A stretch of DNA of 64,000 bases from positions 51,537 through 115,536 of the forward strand of contig NZ_JARXHY010000018.1 of assembly GCF_031127815.1 (NCBI RefSeq), written 5' to 3'. Origin of the DNA: Pelagicoccus sp. SDUM812003 (GTDB taxonomy: Bacteria > Verrucomicrobiota > Verrucomicrobiia > Opitutales > Opitutaceae). Under the pieces are notes generated by a model. The model was not told where the DNA came from. It made no database searches and was given only the letters and a program-made list of their open reading frames with translations. A program made the translations under genes and the position numbers. Of this stretch, positions 55,001-64,000 are shown in pieces; position 1 is the stretch's first letter, and the number at the start of each line of letters is the position of its first letter.

Positions 55001-55765
55001 CTAGAGGGCCTTGGACTTGAAGGCGCTCTTCACCGAAGCCGCCAAGAAATCGCGATTGAACCTGGAGATGAACTCCTCGGAAATCAGCTTCGGACAGGCA
55101 GCCGAGCACTCGTACTGGTTGGTGCAGTTTCCGAAGCCCGCTTCGTCCATCGCCGCCACCATGTTGAGCACTCGCTGATCCTTCTCCGGCTTGCCCTGGG
55201 GAAGCAGATTCAACTGGCCCGCCTTGGCGGAAACGAAAAGCATGGCGGAGGCGTTCTTGCACGCAGCCACGCAAGCGCCGCAACCGATACAGGCCGCCGC
55301 GTCCATAGCGAGGTCCGCCACATCCTTGCCGATGGGTATCGAGTTCGCATCCGGGGCCGCCCCAGTGCGAACGGTGACGAATCCGCCAGCTTGCTGAATC
55401 TTGTCGAAGGCGGCGCGGTCGGTGACCAAGTCCTTCACGATCGGGAACGCCTTGGCTCGGAAGGGCTCCACCGTGATGGTGTCGCCGTCCTTGAAGGTGC
55501 GCATGTAGGTTTGGCAAGTCGCCACCCCGCTCTCGGGGCCGTGAGGCTTGCCGTCAATCATGCATGAGCAGGTGCCGCAAATGCCTTCGCGACAGTCGTG
55601 GGCAAATGCGATCGGCTCGTCGCCCGCATCGGTGAGGTCTTCGTTCACCACATCCATCATCTCCAAGAAGGACATGTTGGGGTTGAGGTTCTTAGCTTCG
55701 TAGGTTTCGAAGCGACCTTCTGTTTCGCTATTCTTCTGACGCCAGACGCGTAGTTTAACGTTCAT
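55001..55765 (-). CDS. sdhB: Succinate dehydrogenase/fumarate reductase iron-sulfur subunit
   Basis: 254 residues. The 2Fe-2S site is [11 protein letters not shown]; the 4Fe-4S site is [11 protein letters not shown]; the third cluster uses [12 protein letters not shown]. The long type with a central insertion resembles the Bacteroidetes/Chlorobi and epsilon-type enzymes. It passes electrons from SdhA to quinone through SdhC. Last gene of the operon, 34 bases after sdhA. Confidence 0.95.
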   Translation of the reverse strand: MNVKLRVWRQKNSETEGRFETYEAKNLNPNMSFLEMMDVVNEDLTDAGDEPIAFAHDCREGICGTCSCMIDGKPHGPESGVATCQTYMRTFKDGDTITVEPFRAKAFPIVKDLVTDRAAFDKIQQAGGFVTVRTGAAPDANSIPIGKDVADLAMDAAACIGCGACVAACKNASAMLFVSAKAGQLNLLPQGKPEKDQRVLNMVAAMDEAGFGNCTNQYECSAACPKLISEEFISRFNRDFLAASVKSAFKSKAL

Positions 55766-55799
55766 GGTAATTGTTTCCTTCGGTTATTAGCTTGCTGGC

Positions 55800-57716
55800 T
55801 TACTTATAGCTGCGGGTAGCGAACTTGACCTCCTCGTACACGAGCTGCTCGATGTGGCGAACCGGCTCCTGCCCTTCGCCCTTGTATTCCCAAGCCGCTA
55901 CGTGAGCGAAGTTTTCGTCGTCACGCTTCGCCTCGCCGTCTTCATACTGGTGCTCCTCGCGGAAGTGACCTCCGCAGGATTCCTCGCGGGTCAGGGCGTC
56001 GCGGCACATGAGCTCGCCGAGCTCGAGGAAATCGGCCACGCGGCCCGCGCTCTCGAGCGACTGGTTGAGTTCCTTGCCTTCGCCGGGGACGCGGACGTCT
56101 TCCCAGAATTCCTTGCGAAGTTCGGGGATGAGTTTGATCGCTTCTTCCAGCTTTTCCTTGGTGCGAGCCATGCCGCAGTGGTCCCACATGATATTGCCGA
56201 GACGCTTGTGGAAGCTCTTAACCGACTGCTTGCCGTTGTTGGCGAGCAGCTTTTCCGTGCGCTCCTTGACCGACTCTTCGGCCTTGACGAATTCCTGGTC
56301 GTCGGTGGTCGGCGTGGAATCGCGGTCGAGATTGGCGAGGTAGTGGGGAATCGTATACGGCAAGACAAAGTAGCCGTCCGCAAGTCCCTGCATGAGAGCG
56401 GAAGCTCCCAAGCGGTTCGCTCCGTGGTCGGAGAAATTCGCTTCGCCCATGACGAAGAGACCCTCGAGATTGCTCATCAAGTTGTAGTCCACCCAGAGGC
56501 CGCCCATGGTGTAGTGGACCGCAGGGTAGATGCGCATCGGCACCTCGTAGGCGCTCTCGTCGGTGATCTCCTTGTAAATGTCGAAAAGGTTGCCGTAGCG
56601 CTCCCGGATGGTGTCGGCTCCGAGACGTTTGATAGCGTCGCTGAAATCCAAGTACACGCCGAGGCCCGTCTCACCTACCCCGCGGCCATCGTCGCAAGCT
56701 TCCTTCGCGGCGCGCGAGGAAATGTCGCGTGGAGCCAAGTTACCAAAACTTGGATACTTGCGCTCGAGATAGTAGTCGCGCTCGTCTTCCGGGATTTGGC
56801 TCGGGGGACGCTTGTCGCCCTTCTTCTTGGGAGCCCAGATACGACCGTCGTTGCGAAGCGACTCGGACATGAGCGTGAGCTTCGACTGGTAGTCGCCGGA
56901 GACCGGGATACAGGTCGGGTGGATCTGAGTGTAGCAAGGATTCGCGAAGGCGGCTCCCTTTCGGTGGGCACGCCATGCCGCCGTGACGTTCGACTGGCGA
57001 GCGTAAGTGGAGAGATTGAATACGTTTCCATACCCCCCTGTGCCGAGCACGACCGCGTGAGCGGAGTGACGAGAGATTTTGCCCGTATTCAAATTTCGGG
57101 TGATAATGCCCTTGGCGTGGCCGTCGACCACCACCAGCTCGAGCATCTCCTCATTGGCGCAGAGCTCCACCGTGCCGAGTCCGACTTGGCGGCTGAGCGC
57201 CGAGTACGCCCCGAGCAGAAGCTGCTGACCAGTCTGGCCGCGAGCGTAGAAGGTACGAGACACCTGAGCGCCTCCGAAGGAGCGGTTGGCGAGCAGGCCA
57301 CCGTATTCACGGGCAAAGGGCACGCCCTGCGCCGCGCACTGGTCGATGATGTTGGCGCTGACTTGGGCCAGGCGATACACGTTGGCCTCGCGAGAGCGGA
57401 AGTCTCCACCCTTGATCGTGTCGTAGAAAAGCCGATACACGCTGTCGCCGTCGTTCTGGTAGTTCTTGGCGGCGTTGATGCCGCCTTGAGCGGCGATGGA
57501 GTGAGCGCGACGCGGGCTGTCGTGGAAAGTGAAACACTTTACCTTGTACCCGAGTTCGCCGAGGGTCGCAGCGGCCGAAGACCCTGCCAAGCCAGAGCCG
57601 ACGATGATGATGTCGTACTTTCGCTTGTTGGCAGGGTTGACGAGCTTACCCTCCATGATGTGCTTCTCCCACTTCTTCTCGAGCGGGCCGGATGGAATTT
57701 TGGAATCTAGTTTCAT
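55800..57716 (-). CDS. sdhA: Succinate dehydrogenase/fumarate reductase flavoprotein subunit
   Basis: 638 residues. The FAD-binding motif is [27 protein letters not shown] carries His72, the covalent FAD ligand. [31 protein letters not shown] (in parts) and [12 protein letters not shown] match the active site. It oxidises succinate to fumarate in the citric acid cycle. It lies between sdhC and sdhB with short spacers. Confidence 0.96.
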   Translation of the reverse strand: MKLDSKIPSGPLEKKWEKHIMEGKLVNPANKRKYDIIIVGSGLAGSSAAATLGELGYKVKCFTFHDSPRRAHSIAAQGGINAAKNYQNDGDSVYRLFYDTIKGGDFRSREANVYRLAQVSANIIDQCAAQGVPFAREYGGLLANRSFGGAQVSRTFYARGQTGQQLLLGAYSALSRQVGLGTVELCANEEMLELVVVDGHAKGIITRNLNTGKISRHSAHAVVLGTGGYGNVFNLSTYARQSNVTAAWRAHRKGAAFANPCYTQIHPTCIPVSGDYQSKLTLMSESLRNDGRIWAPKKKGDKRPPSQIPEDERDYYLERKYPSFGNLAPRDISSRAAKEACDDGRGVGETGLGVYLDFSDAIKRLGADTIRERYGNLFDIYKEITDESAYEVPMRIYPAVHYTMGGLWVDYNLMSNLEGLFVMGEANFSDHGANRLGASALMQGLADGYFVLPYTIPHYLANLDRDSTPTTDDQEFVKAEESVKERTEKLLANNGKQSVKSFHKRLGNIMWDHCGMARTKEKLEEAIKLIPELRKEFWEDVRVPGEGKELNQSLESAGRVADFLELGELMCRDALTREESCGGHFREEHQYEDGEAKRDDENFAHVAAWEYKGEGQEPVRHIEQLVYEEVKFATRSYK

Positions 57717-57730
57717 TTGGGAGGGAAAGG

Positions 57731-58504
57731 TTAGTGTTTCGCTTGGACAGTTTCGCAGACTTCGCAGTTCACTGAGCAGATCTCGCCCATCGCGACCTTG
57801 ACCTCTTCGTTTTGAATCTTCACCGCGCCGGTGAACGCCGCACCGACGATCGCGGCATTTCCGAGGAAATAGAGAACGCTGAAGACCACAGCGAACTTGT
57901 TCAGGCAGCTGGACCAGGCTCTGGTACGCAGACCGAGCGATTGGAACATGCTAGCCAAGCCATGGCTCAAGTGCCAGCTCAGCAGAGCGATGGCGATCAG
58001 GTAGAACGCCGCCACCAAAGGCTGCTGGAAGCCAAGCACCATCATGGTGTGCACGTCCGCCACCACTTCGCCATGAAGCATGGTGGTCGGATAGAAGGCC
58101 TCGCCATGCGTGTTCTTCGTAGTGAAGTGCATGATGTGGTACACGATAAACGCCAGGACGATCAGCCCGCTGTAGCGCATGGTGCGCGACGCGTAGGACG
58201 CCTTGAGCGTCTGCTGGTTGGCGTAGTCCTTGGGACCGCGAGCCGCTTTGTTTTCCATCACGAGAGCGACTGCCATCCAGACATGAAGCAGCACAGTGAC
58301 CAAAAGGAAACCGCGAATCACCCAGAGAGCCGGGCCAAGATTTTGCAGGAAATGGGCATATGCATTGATTTTCTCAGGCGGAGAGAAAATCTGCAGATTT
58401 CCGACCAAATGGCCGACGACGAAACCGAACAGAATAAGCCCGGTCACGGCCATTACGATCTTCTTGCCGATCGACGTGTTGAAGAGTGCTTGGAGAATAT
58501 TCAT
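57731..58504 (-). CDS. sdhC: Succinate dehydrogenase cytochrome b subunit
   Basis: 257 residues with five membrane segments and conserved heme-ligand histidines ([38 protein letters not shown]). One subunit carries both hemes in this class, so no sdhD is needed. The C-terminus has several cysteines (CSVNCEVCE), not usual for the family. First gene of the sdhCAB operon. Confidence 0.92.
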   Translation of the reverse strand: MNILQALFNTSIGKKIVMAVTGLILFGFVVGHLVGNLQIFSPPEKINAYAHFLQNLGPALWVIRGFLLVTVLLHVWMAVALVMENKAARGPKDYANQQTLKASYASRTMRYSGLIVLAFIVYHIMHFTTKNTHGEAFYPTTMLHGEVVADVHTMMVLGFQQPLVAAFYLIAIALLSWHLSHGLASMFQSLGLRTRAWSSCLNKFAVVFSVLYFLGNAAIVGAAFTGAVKIQNEEVKVAMGEICSVNCEVCETVQAKH

Positions 58505-58842
58505 CGGATAAAACAGTCCTGAACTCCTTGATTAGATTATCGAATAACCTACTCCGAGAGTCGGTGGAAACGGGTAATCGGTGATACCTTTCGGGTCAAT
58601 TAGGAATCCTACTTTTGCGCAAAGCGAACAAGAAGATAAGATTAACCGATTCGCAATATTAGATATTCTATTGTCGACGCTTCATCGAAATAGCTCATCG
58701 ATGGTTCGCGAGCGTCCCATCGGGCATCGGCAAGAATTCCGAATTCTCATCCTTGTCCTCCTTCTCGACCTTCTCATAGTACAAGGCTTCTCTCCTCCAT
58801 AAAGGCACCCCCTACTCGCGCGTTCATCGCCCCAAAAGACCT
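58505..58842. promoter_or_regulatory. Divergent intergenic region between sdhC and the phosphorelay
   Basis: This 338-base gap must hold promoters for both operons. It is AT-rich around 58620-58680. On the minus strand a GATAAT lies close to the sdhC start, but I find no convincing -35 partner. No gene is supported here. Confidence 0.4.
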
Positions 58843-60207
58843 GTGAGCCCCGAATCGAATACCCCCGGCCGGCCGGCCTCCCCTCCTCCCAATCGAAGCG
58901 ATCGCCCCGCGCCTGGATTCGATTCGGTCGAAACCGAACGCGCCCAGCTCCTGGCCATCATCGACAACCTGCCGGACTTCATCTACGTCAAGGATCGGCA
59001 GAGCCGCTTTCTCAACGCCAACCAGCGCCTGGTCGACTTCTTCGGGCAAGAGAAGCGAGCGGACCTGATCGGACGCACCGACTTCGACTTCTGCGAACCG
59101 GAGCTCGCCCAGAAGTACTACGACGACGATCAACGCATCATCGCCACCGGCGAGACCCTGCACCAGCGCGAGGAAGCTGCCCGCAACGAACGGGGCCAGC
59201 ACATCGACCTGTACACGAGCAAGGCCCCGCTTCGCGATCCGGAGACCGGCGAGATCATCGGCATCGTGGGCATTGGCAGAGACATCACCGAACTGACCAA
59301 AGCCCGCCGGGCCCTCTCCAAGCAGGCCGAGGATCTGACGCTTCAGAAGCAGGAGCTTGCGGAGACCCTCAACCGGCTGCGACAGGCCCAATCCCAGCTG
59401 GTGCAGTCCGAGAAGCTCGCCTCGCTGGGCACGCTCACCGCAGGCATTGCCCACGAGATCAACAACCCCATCAATTTCGTCTACGCCGGAGTCAACAGCA
59501 TGAGCAAGGACTTCGATGACGTTAAGGAAGTGGTGGAAAAGATGAGAGACCTCTTCCGTTCGGGCGACCTCGAATCCAGCCTCGCCGCGCTGCAGGCGCA
59601 GTACCAGGAAAGCGACTTCGAAGCCGCCTTCGAAGCCCTCGAGGAAACGCTCAAGGACATCAGGCACGGAGCGACCCGCATCAAGGACATCGTCGCTGGA
59701 TTGAGCAAGTTCTCCCGCATGGGCAAGGAAAGCTGGCAGCGCTCCAATCTCCACGACGACCTGGAGAGCGTCCTGGTGCTGCTCAAGAACAAGCTCAAGC
59801 ACGACATCGAACTCACCAAGGACTTCGACCCGGAGCTGCCCGAAGTGGAGTGCTTTCCGGGAAAACTCAACCAGGCGTTCATGAACATCCTCAGCAACGC
59901 CATCGACGCCATCGAGGAAAAGGACGGTCCCGGCAAAATCGTCATCCGCACCCGACAGATCGATTCGCAGGTCAGCATCACCTTCGAAGACAACGGCATC
60001 GGCATGCCTGCGGAGGTCCGCTCGAAAGCCTTCGACCCGTTTTTCACGACCAAGCAGATCGGCAAGGGCACCGGGCTCGGCCTATCCATCACCTACTCCA
60101 TCGTGCAGGATCACCACGGAGAGCTCGACCTGAGCAGCGAGGCCGGAAGCGGGACCACCTTCGAGCTTCGCCTGCCCAAAACCCAACCCGAACCCGTATC
60201 CAAATGA
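58843..60207 (+). CDS. PAS-domain sensor histidine kinase
   Basis: 454 residues, GTG start. An N-terminal proline-rich stretch is followed by a PAS domain (about 33-155, [33 protein letters not shown]), a coiled coil, a phosphoacceptor region with His204 in GIAHEINNP, and HATPase_c ([25 protein letters not shown]). No membrane helix, so it is cytoplasmic. Its stop overlaps the start of a receiver protein (ATGA). It starts a three-gene coupled phosphorelay. Confidence 0.93.
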   Translation: MSPESNTPGRPASPPPNRSDRPAPGFDSVETERAQLLAIIDNLPDFIYVKDRQSRFLNANQRLVDFFGQEKRADLIGRTDFDFCEPELAQKYYDDDQRIIATGETLHQREEAARNERGQHIDLYTSKAPLRDPETGEIIGIVGIGRDITELTKARRALSKQAEDLTLQKQELAETLNRLRQAQSQLVQSEKLASLGTLTAGIAHEINNPINFVYAGVNSMSKDFDDVKEVVEKMRDLFRSGDLESSLAALQAQYQESDFEAAFEALEETLKDIRHGATRIKDIVAGLSKFSRMGKESWQRSNLHDDLESVLVLLKNKLKHDIELTKDFDPELPEVECFPGKLNQAFMNILSNAIDAIEEKDGPGKIVIRTRQIDSQVSITFEDNGIGMPAEVRSKAFDPFFTTKQIGKGTGLGLSITYSIVQDHHGELDLSSEAGSGTTFELRLPKTQPEPVSK

Positions 60208-60590
60208 GCGAGCGCAAGTACACCATCCTCTACGTCGACGACGAGGTCAGCAACCTGCGGGTCTTCAAGAGCACCTTTCGACGAGACTTCAACATCCTGC
60301 TGGCCGAAAGCGGCGAGGAGTCGGTCAAGGTCTTGAACGAAAACCAGGTGGACCTGCTCATCACCGATCAGATGATGCCGGAAATGACCGGAGTCGACCT
60401 GCTCAAACGCATCAAAGACCTCTACCCCAACGTGCCGCCCAACCGCATCATGCTCTCCGGCTACGCTCAGCCAGACGACATCGATCTCGCCTTCAGCGAA
60501 TACCGGCTCTACAAGTTCATCTCCAAGCCCTGGGACGAGGAGGAGCTCAAGAAGCTCATCATCGAAGCGATCGAAGCCGCCAATGAATAG
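60204..60590 (+). CDS. Stand-alone response regulator receiver
   Basis: 128 residues, one receiver domain only: LYVDDE, phosphoacceptor Asp55 in LLITDQMMP, GYAQPDD and SKPWDEEELK. There is no output domain, so it works as a phosphate carrier or binding switch. It overlaps the kinase gene before it (ATGA) and by eight bases the gene after it, so stoichiometric coupling is expected. Confidence 0.93.
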   Translation: MSERKYTILYVDDEVSNLRVFKSTFRRDFNILLAESGEESVKVLNENQVDLLITDQMMPEMTGVDLLKRIKDLYPNVPPNRIMLSGYAQPDDIDLAFSEYRLYKFISKPWDEEELKKLIIEAIEAANE

Positions 60591-61746
60591 GAAATTCACG
60601 ATCCTCTACGTCGACGACGAAAACGCGAACCTCAACGCCTTTCGCAACACCTTCCGCCGAGAGTACAACATTCTCACCGCGGAAACCGCCGAACAGGGCC
60701 TGCTGCTGCTTCAGAAGGAAAACGTGGACCTGATCCTTTCCGACCAGCGCATGCCCGGAATGTCCGGGGTGGAGTTTTTCAAGCGGGCCATCGAAACCCA
60801 CCCCGAGCCCAATCGCATCCTCATCACCGCCTACACCGACTTCGACGCCATCGAATCCGCAATCAACGAAGCGGCCATCTTCAAGTACGTCAAAAAGCCT
60901 TGGGATCCCGATACCTTCAAGGAGGTCATCGACAAAGCCCTCGAGCTCTACGACCTGAGGCGCCGAAACGCGGAGCTAACCAGGAGCCTGAAAGCGAAGA
61001 ACAAGGAGCTGGAGATCGCAAACCTCGAGCTGATGGAGAGCGATCAGCTCAAATACGATTTTCTCAAGATCATCAGCCACGAGATCCGTACCCCGCTAAA
61101 CGGGCTCAAAGGGGCGACCCAGCTGTTCAAAGCCAGCATCGAAAAGAGTCCGCCGCCCGAAAGCGCGGGACTCTTCAAGCTTCTGGACGCCTCCGCTCAG
61201 CGGTTGGAGCAGTTTCTCCTCCTGGCCGAAAGAATAACCAACCTCAAAGCCCGCCGCTACCCTCTCGACAAAAAGCCCGCCCGTCTGGCGAAGCTCGCCA
61301 AGGACGCCGCCGGAGAGCTGCGCGACGCTTTCGCCCAGAACCGCCAAACCGTGCTGTTCGATACCGACGATTCCCATCTCGTGGAAGCGGATGCTCCCAT
61401 TTTCAGCATCTGTATCCGAGAAATCCTACACAACGCCACCCGCCACTCTCCGATCGGAAGCGCTGTCACCATACGTTCGATACAGGAAGGCGACCAGATC
61501 GTCCTGGAAATCAAGGATCAGGGCAAAGGGTTCCCCGAACGCGTGCTGAAAAACATCTTCAAAGTCTTCGTCAGGGAGGACGATGATACCGATCGCCGAC
61601 TGGGCCTCAACCTCGCCCTCACCAAGCTGGTGATGGACCTGCACGGCGGAAAGGCGGAAGCCTACAATCACAGCGACGGCGGAGCGCTGGTTCGCCTTTC
61701 GCTGCCAAAAGTGCGGGCAGCCGAAAGCGCCGAAGCGATCGCATAG
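60583..61746 (+). CDS. Receiver-first histidine kinase
   Basis: 387 residues with a receiver domain at the N-terminus (Asp54 in LILSDQRMPGM, Lys in VKKPWDPD), a coiled coil (about 125-150), HisKA with His166 in ISHEIRTP, and a HATPase domain (EILHNATRHSP, DQGKGF, GLNLALT). The receiver is close in sequence to the stand-alone receiver before it. A kinase gated by its own receiver suggests a relay from the first kinase to this one. Confidence 0.92.
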   Translation: MNRKFTILYVDDENANLNAFRNTFRREYNILTAETAEQGLLLLQKENVDLILSDQRMPGMSGVEFFKRAIETHPEPNRILITAYTDFDAIESAINEAAIFKYVKKPWDPDTFKEVIDKALELYDLRRRNAELTRSLKAKNKELEIANLELMESDQLKYDFLKIISHEIRTPLNGLKGATQLFKASIEKSPPPESAGLFKLLDASAQRLEQFLLLAERITNLKARRYPLDKKPARLAKLAKDAAGELRDAFAQNRQTVLFDTDDSHLVEADAPIFSICIREILHNATRHSPIGSAVTIRSIQEGDQIVLEIKDQGKGFPERVLKNIFKVFVREDDDTDRRLGLNLALTKLVMDLHGGKAEAYNHSDGGALVRLSLPKVRAAESAEAIA

Positions 61747-61783
61747 GGCTTCGCTACGCCAGATTCTCGTAGTTGATATACAA

Positions 61784-62389
61784 CTACGATCGGCGACGAG
61801 CCTGTCGACGCTGCCACTCCGGATAGAAGAGAAACAAGGCGTTCAGCACCAGCGAATGAGCGATCTCGCCGCGCTGGGCCATAGCGTAAACATCGTCCAT
61901 GGCGAAGAGCCTGGTCTCCAGCTCCTCGTGCTCGTCCCAAGCCAAGCTTCCGGTGGGCGTCACATGGTCCGCCAGCACGAAATAGCAGCGGTTGTCCAAA
62001 ATCGCCGGATTGGGCGAAATGCTGCCCAGCAGGCGGGAGCTTCGAGGCACGAACCCCGTTTCCTCCTCCAGCTCGCGCAAACCAGCCGCCACCGGCTCCT
62101 CGCCCGCATCCATCACCCCGCCAGGGATTTCCCAAGACAAGGCCTCGATGCCAAAGCGGTACTGCCGCACCATCACCACCTCCCCTTCAGGCGTGATCGG
62201 CAAAACGTTCACCCAGTTCCTCGACTTCAGCACATAGAAGTCAGCCTCCGTCCCGCGACGCGGGTGACGCATGCGACGGGAAACGAAATCGAAAACCGGG
62301 CAATGCGTGATCAGCTCCTCGGACAGCCTTTCCCAAGGGAGCGGCCTCCCGGCCGGATCGTTCGACGCATCGCTTCCAGATCGGCTCAT
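61784..62389 (-). CDS. NUDIX hydrolase (ADP-ribose pyrophosphatase-like)
   Basis: 201 residues. The Nudix box runs from Gly91 to Phe113 with Glu97, Arg105-Glu106 and Glu109-Glu110 (GGVMDAGEE..RELEEETGF). MVRQYRFG and WEIPGG precede it, as in ADP-ribose hydrolases. Substrate unproven. It starts 24 bases before the LysM gene end and may share its transcript. Confidence 0.9.
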   Translation of the reverse strand: MSRSGSDASNDPAGRPLPWERLSEELITHCPVFDFVSRRMRHPRRGTEADFYVLKSRNWVNVLPITPEGEVVMVRQYRFGIEALSWEIPGGVMDAGEEPVAAGLRELEEETGFVPRSSRLLGSISPNPAILDNRCYFVLADHVTPTGSLAWDEHEELETRLFAMDDVYAMAQRGEIAHSLVLNALFLFYPEWQRRQARRRS

Positions 62390-62413
62390 GCCATCTACTG
62401 CCGCCGCTCCGGG

Positions 62414-63037
62414 CTATTGAGCCGCCGGGATAACGATCTGCTGACCGATGCGCAAGCGCCGCGGATCCACCCCTGGATTCGCCGACTGCAGCTGCGTGAG
62501 GGTGATTTTATAGGCGGCGGCGATCTTGCCCAGTGTATCGCCGCTCTTGATCGTGTAGACGCCGGACTTGCCAGGAGAGGCGTCAGGCGACTTGGACGTC
62601 TGAGCGGGTTCGGACGAGCTGGAGGAAGCTCGGCTCGGAGCCGGAGCCGACGCCACGCGCACACCGCTTTTCTCCAACTCCTCGACCATCTTCTTGGCCG
62701 TGCCCGCTTCGATCGCCACCTTGCGAACGTCGCTGCGAACCTTGGTGATATCGGAACCCACCTCGTTGAGAGCGTCGCTCACGTTTTGGGAAAGCGTGTT
62801 CATGTTGGCCACGACCTGCTCCACCCGCGCCGAACTCGCGTCGATGGCGTCCTGCATTTCAGACGCCCCTTGAGCAGCGGACTCCACCTCGGCCAACTTC
62901 TTCTCAAGCTCGCTGATGCGAGAAAAACTCGTCCAAGCCAGCCACAAGCCCGCGATGCCGAGCAAGATAGCGGCGATAGCGATAAAAAGCGGCGTCTTCG
63001 AAGGTGAGTCCAATTCGGAGGAAGATAGGGAGTCCAT
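62414..63037 (-). CDS. Membrane-anchored LysM-domain protein with coiled coil
   Basis: 207 residues from the ATG at 63037. One membrane helix (about 16-37) is followed by a long coiled coil (about 40-125), a Ser/Pro-rich linker, and one LysM domain (161-204: YTIKSGDTLGKIAAAYKI, SANPGVDP, LRIGQQIVIP). It should hold the inner membrane to peptidoglycan. An upstream ATG at 63100 is less likely. Confidence 0.88.
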   Translation of the reverse strand: MDSLSSSELDSPSKTPLFIAIAAILLGIAGLWLAWTSFSRISELEKKLAEVESAAQGASEMQDAIDASSARVEQVVANMNTLSQNVSDALNEVGSDITKVRSDVRKVAIEAGTAKKMVEELEKSGVRVASAPAPSRASSSSSEPAQTSKSPDASPGKSGVYTIKSGDTLGKIAAAYKITLTQLQSANPGVDPRRLRIGQQIVIPAAQ

Positions 63038-63216
63038 GTCTGTTGCTAGTAAGACCTTAGCTGAGGGCGAATTCACGTGACAACAAGCCTTTTCCCCCAA
63101 CGGCGCAATGCCATTTTTAACAATCCCCCCACCCGTGGTCGGCCTCTGGAGCGACGCCAGCCGTCCCGCTCCAACGCCGCTCCTCAGCGATTGCCGGAAA
63201 CTTGTTGAAGATATCC

Positions 63217-63242
63217 TTGACAGCAGGCCGGATTAGCAATCT
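63217..63242 (+). promoter_or_regulatory. Probable promoter of tRNA-Pro
   Basis: A perfect TTGACA (-35) at 63217-63222 lies about 40 bases before the tRNA. A poor -10 (CAATCT, 63237-63242) is 14 bases downstream. The distance to the tRNA is right, but the -10 call is weak. Confidence 0.4.
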
Positions 63243-63259
63243 TTTGGCCGTCCTTTTTA

Positions 63260-63336
63260 CGGGGTGTAGCTTAGCCTGGTAGAGCGCCTGGTTTGGGACC
63301 AGGAGGTCGATGGTTCGAATCCATTCACCCCGACCA
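63260..63336 (+). tRNA. tRNA-Pro (UGG anticodon)
   Basis: 77 bases including encoded CCA. The acceptor stem is CGGGGTG/CACCCCG, followed by discriminator A and CCA. The anticodon stem CCTGG/CCAGG encloses the loop TTTGGGA with anticodon TGG at 63294-63296. The T-arm has GGTTCGAATCC. In E. coli the tRNA-Pro(UGG) wobble base is modified by the CmoA/CmoB pathway, also encoded in this window. Confidence 0.97.
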
Positions 63337-63949
63337 CTTTGAGAAAGTAAAAAGGAAGATCGAAAAAACGAAGAACTTCGATCAGCTCGGCAAATGTAGT
63401 CGTGAAAGAAAGAGGACTATCGAAGATGGTTCTACGGCGCGAGAGCGATGAGCGGAGATGGCCGACGCCACGGCGCTGCCGCGAAGCGGGGGAGGACGAA
63501 GTCCAAAGCACTCCATCCACCACCCCGGCCACTTCTTAAGATACCGAAACCGCAACATAACCATAGCGGCTCCTTCGCGCCCACCTTCCTCATGTATCAG
63601 GAATCTGCCTGCGAAGAGGGGTCGATGCGACATGGCGGAAACGGAACGAACGAAGCATCGGGTTCGCAGACTTGATCGCCAGCGCGATCGATCTCTGCGA
63701 GGGGCGCTGAACGACTTCGTTGTCGATGCCCTTCCCCTTGGATCAGCGCGATCATGTCGAAGACACGACGAGTCTCGCAACCTCTTCGACAAAGCGTTTC
63801 GCCAAACCCCATAAACAGTTGAGGGAAGTCTTCACGAAAAAGACTTCCCCGCCTGTGCCTAATCCAACTGTGGCTCGTATGTGCCTGACAGAAATTGTGT
63901 TATCTAGTTTCGAGCCTCGCTAGAACTTCAATCGATCAGTCGTGATGCC
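63337..63949. other. Region downstream of tRNA-Pro without supported gene
   Basis: Several open frames cross this stretch on both strands, but none has family motifs, a good start or steady codon bias. Those on the minus strand run through the tRNA. A short hairpin CGAAG/CTTCG lies near 63373. The stretch may hold decayed coding sequence or a tRNA-linked insertion, but I cannot identify one. Confidence 0.4.
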
Positions 63950-64000
63950 GGATCGGTGTCCGAGCGGTCGGGTAAAGCCCCTTAGCGTGTTGATCGTGTT
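63950..64000 (+). tRNA. Possible 5' part of a class II tRNA, cut by the window end
   Basis: GGATCGG followed by TGTCCGAGCGGT resembles the start of bacterial tRNA-Ser or similar long-arm tRNAs. The expected D-stem closing bases are not clear, and the anticodon cannot be read with confidence before the window ends. It may be a remnant. Confidence 0.2.

Noticed and set aside
55854..57710. 618-codon plus-strand frame opposite sdhA
   Set aside because: Pure shadow of sdhA; the minus-strand frame has all catalytic motifs.
61768..61788. Hairpin CGTAGTTG/CAACTACG between the receiver-kinase and NUDIX genes
   Set aside because: No T-run on either strand and it overlaps the NUDIX stop codon, so a terminator call is not justified.
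63257..63532. Minus-strand frame of 91 residues crossing the tRNA
   Set aside because: Its C-terminal part is the reverse translation of tRNA-Pro, a well-known artefact in gene calls.

Overview
The window looks like chromosomal DNA of a marine, polysaccharide-degrading Verrucomicrobiota bacterium, probably class Opitutae and perhaps close to Pelagicoccus. The pointers are an ECF sigma factor (Sigma70_ECF type) next to a Hanks-type kinase, many secreted glycoside hydrolases with a GPH symporter, a DUF5060/DUF4038 glycosidase, a SASA acetylesterase, an exosortase, an sdhCAB operon with a single cytochrome b subunit, and a GC-rich coding bias. The taxonomic call is inference. I see no rRNA, transposase, phage gene or CRISPR array.

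0-11.2 kb is a carbohydrate-use region. It holds the tail of an endonuclease/exonuclease/phosphatase protein, an AldO-like alditol oxidase, an exported nucleoside hydrolase, a GH5 glycanase, a small winged-helix regulator divergent from a GH27 alpha-galactosidase, an AraC regulator, a PqiA-like membrane protein, and a minus-strand block of GPH symporter, cytoplasmic GH43 and secreted GH43. The last three together suggest arabinan or arabinogalactan use. 11.4-19.4 kb is mostly signalling: a membrane Ser/Thr kinase with its ECF sigma factor, a CDF metal exporter behind a terminator-like hairpin, an ECF41 sigma factor, an MDP-1-like phosphatase, a LysR regulator and a beta-propeller-like protein. 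19.5-25.9 kb holds a SASA esterase, the DUF4038 glycosidase, CorA and a class I glutamine amidotransferase.

26-30.4 kb is a second regulatory block: ECF sigma with a membrane anti-sigma-like protein, then a YfiR-like periplasmic protein overlapping a hybrid histidine kinase. 30.6-35.2 kb is housekeeping: gmk, a membrane protein, miaB, a 51-residue membrane protein, a TPR-like protein and an ABA4-family membrane protein. 35.3-44 kb has a tandem class II aldolase, then cmoA and cmoB on the plus strand, separated by a minus-strand operon (acetolactate-synthase-like, aldehyde dehydrogenase, FMN glutamate-synthase-like, DoxX) and a cluster of palindromic repeats. 44.2-46 kb is a YHS protein coupled to a lipoprotein of the TAXI type.

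46-53.2 kb is the most interesting part: a minus-strand set of UMF1-family MFS transporter, CreB-like regulator, CreC-like kinase, a VIT/VWA protein with a PEP-CTERM-like tail, and an exosortase carrying an EpsI-like C-terminal region. It looks like a dedicated one-substrate exosortase module under two-component control. 53.3-64 kb has gpsA, a small membrane protein, sdhCAB, a three-gene coupled phosphorelay, a NUDIX hydrolase, a LysM protein and tRNA-Pro(UGG). That tRNA is a known kind of target of the CmoA/CmoB modification.
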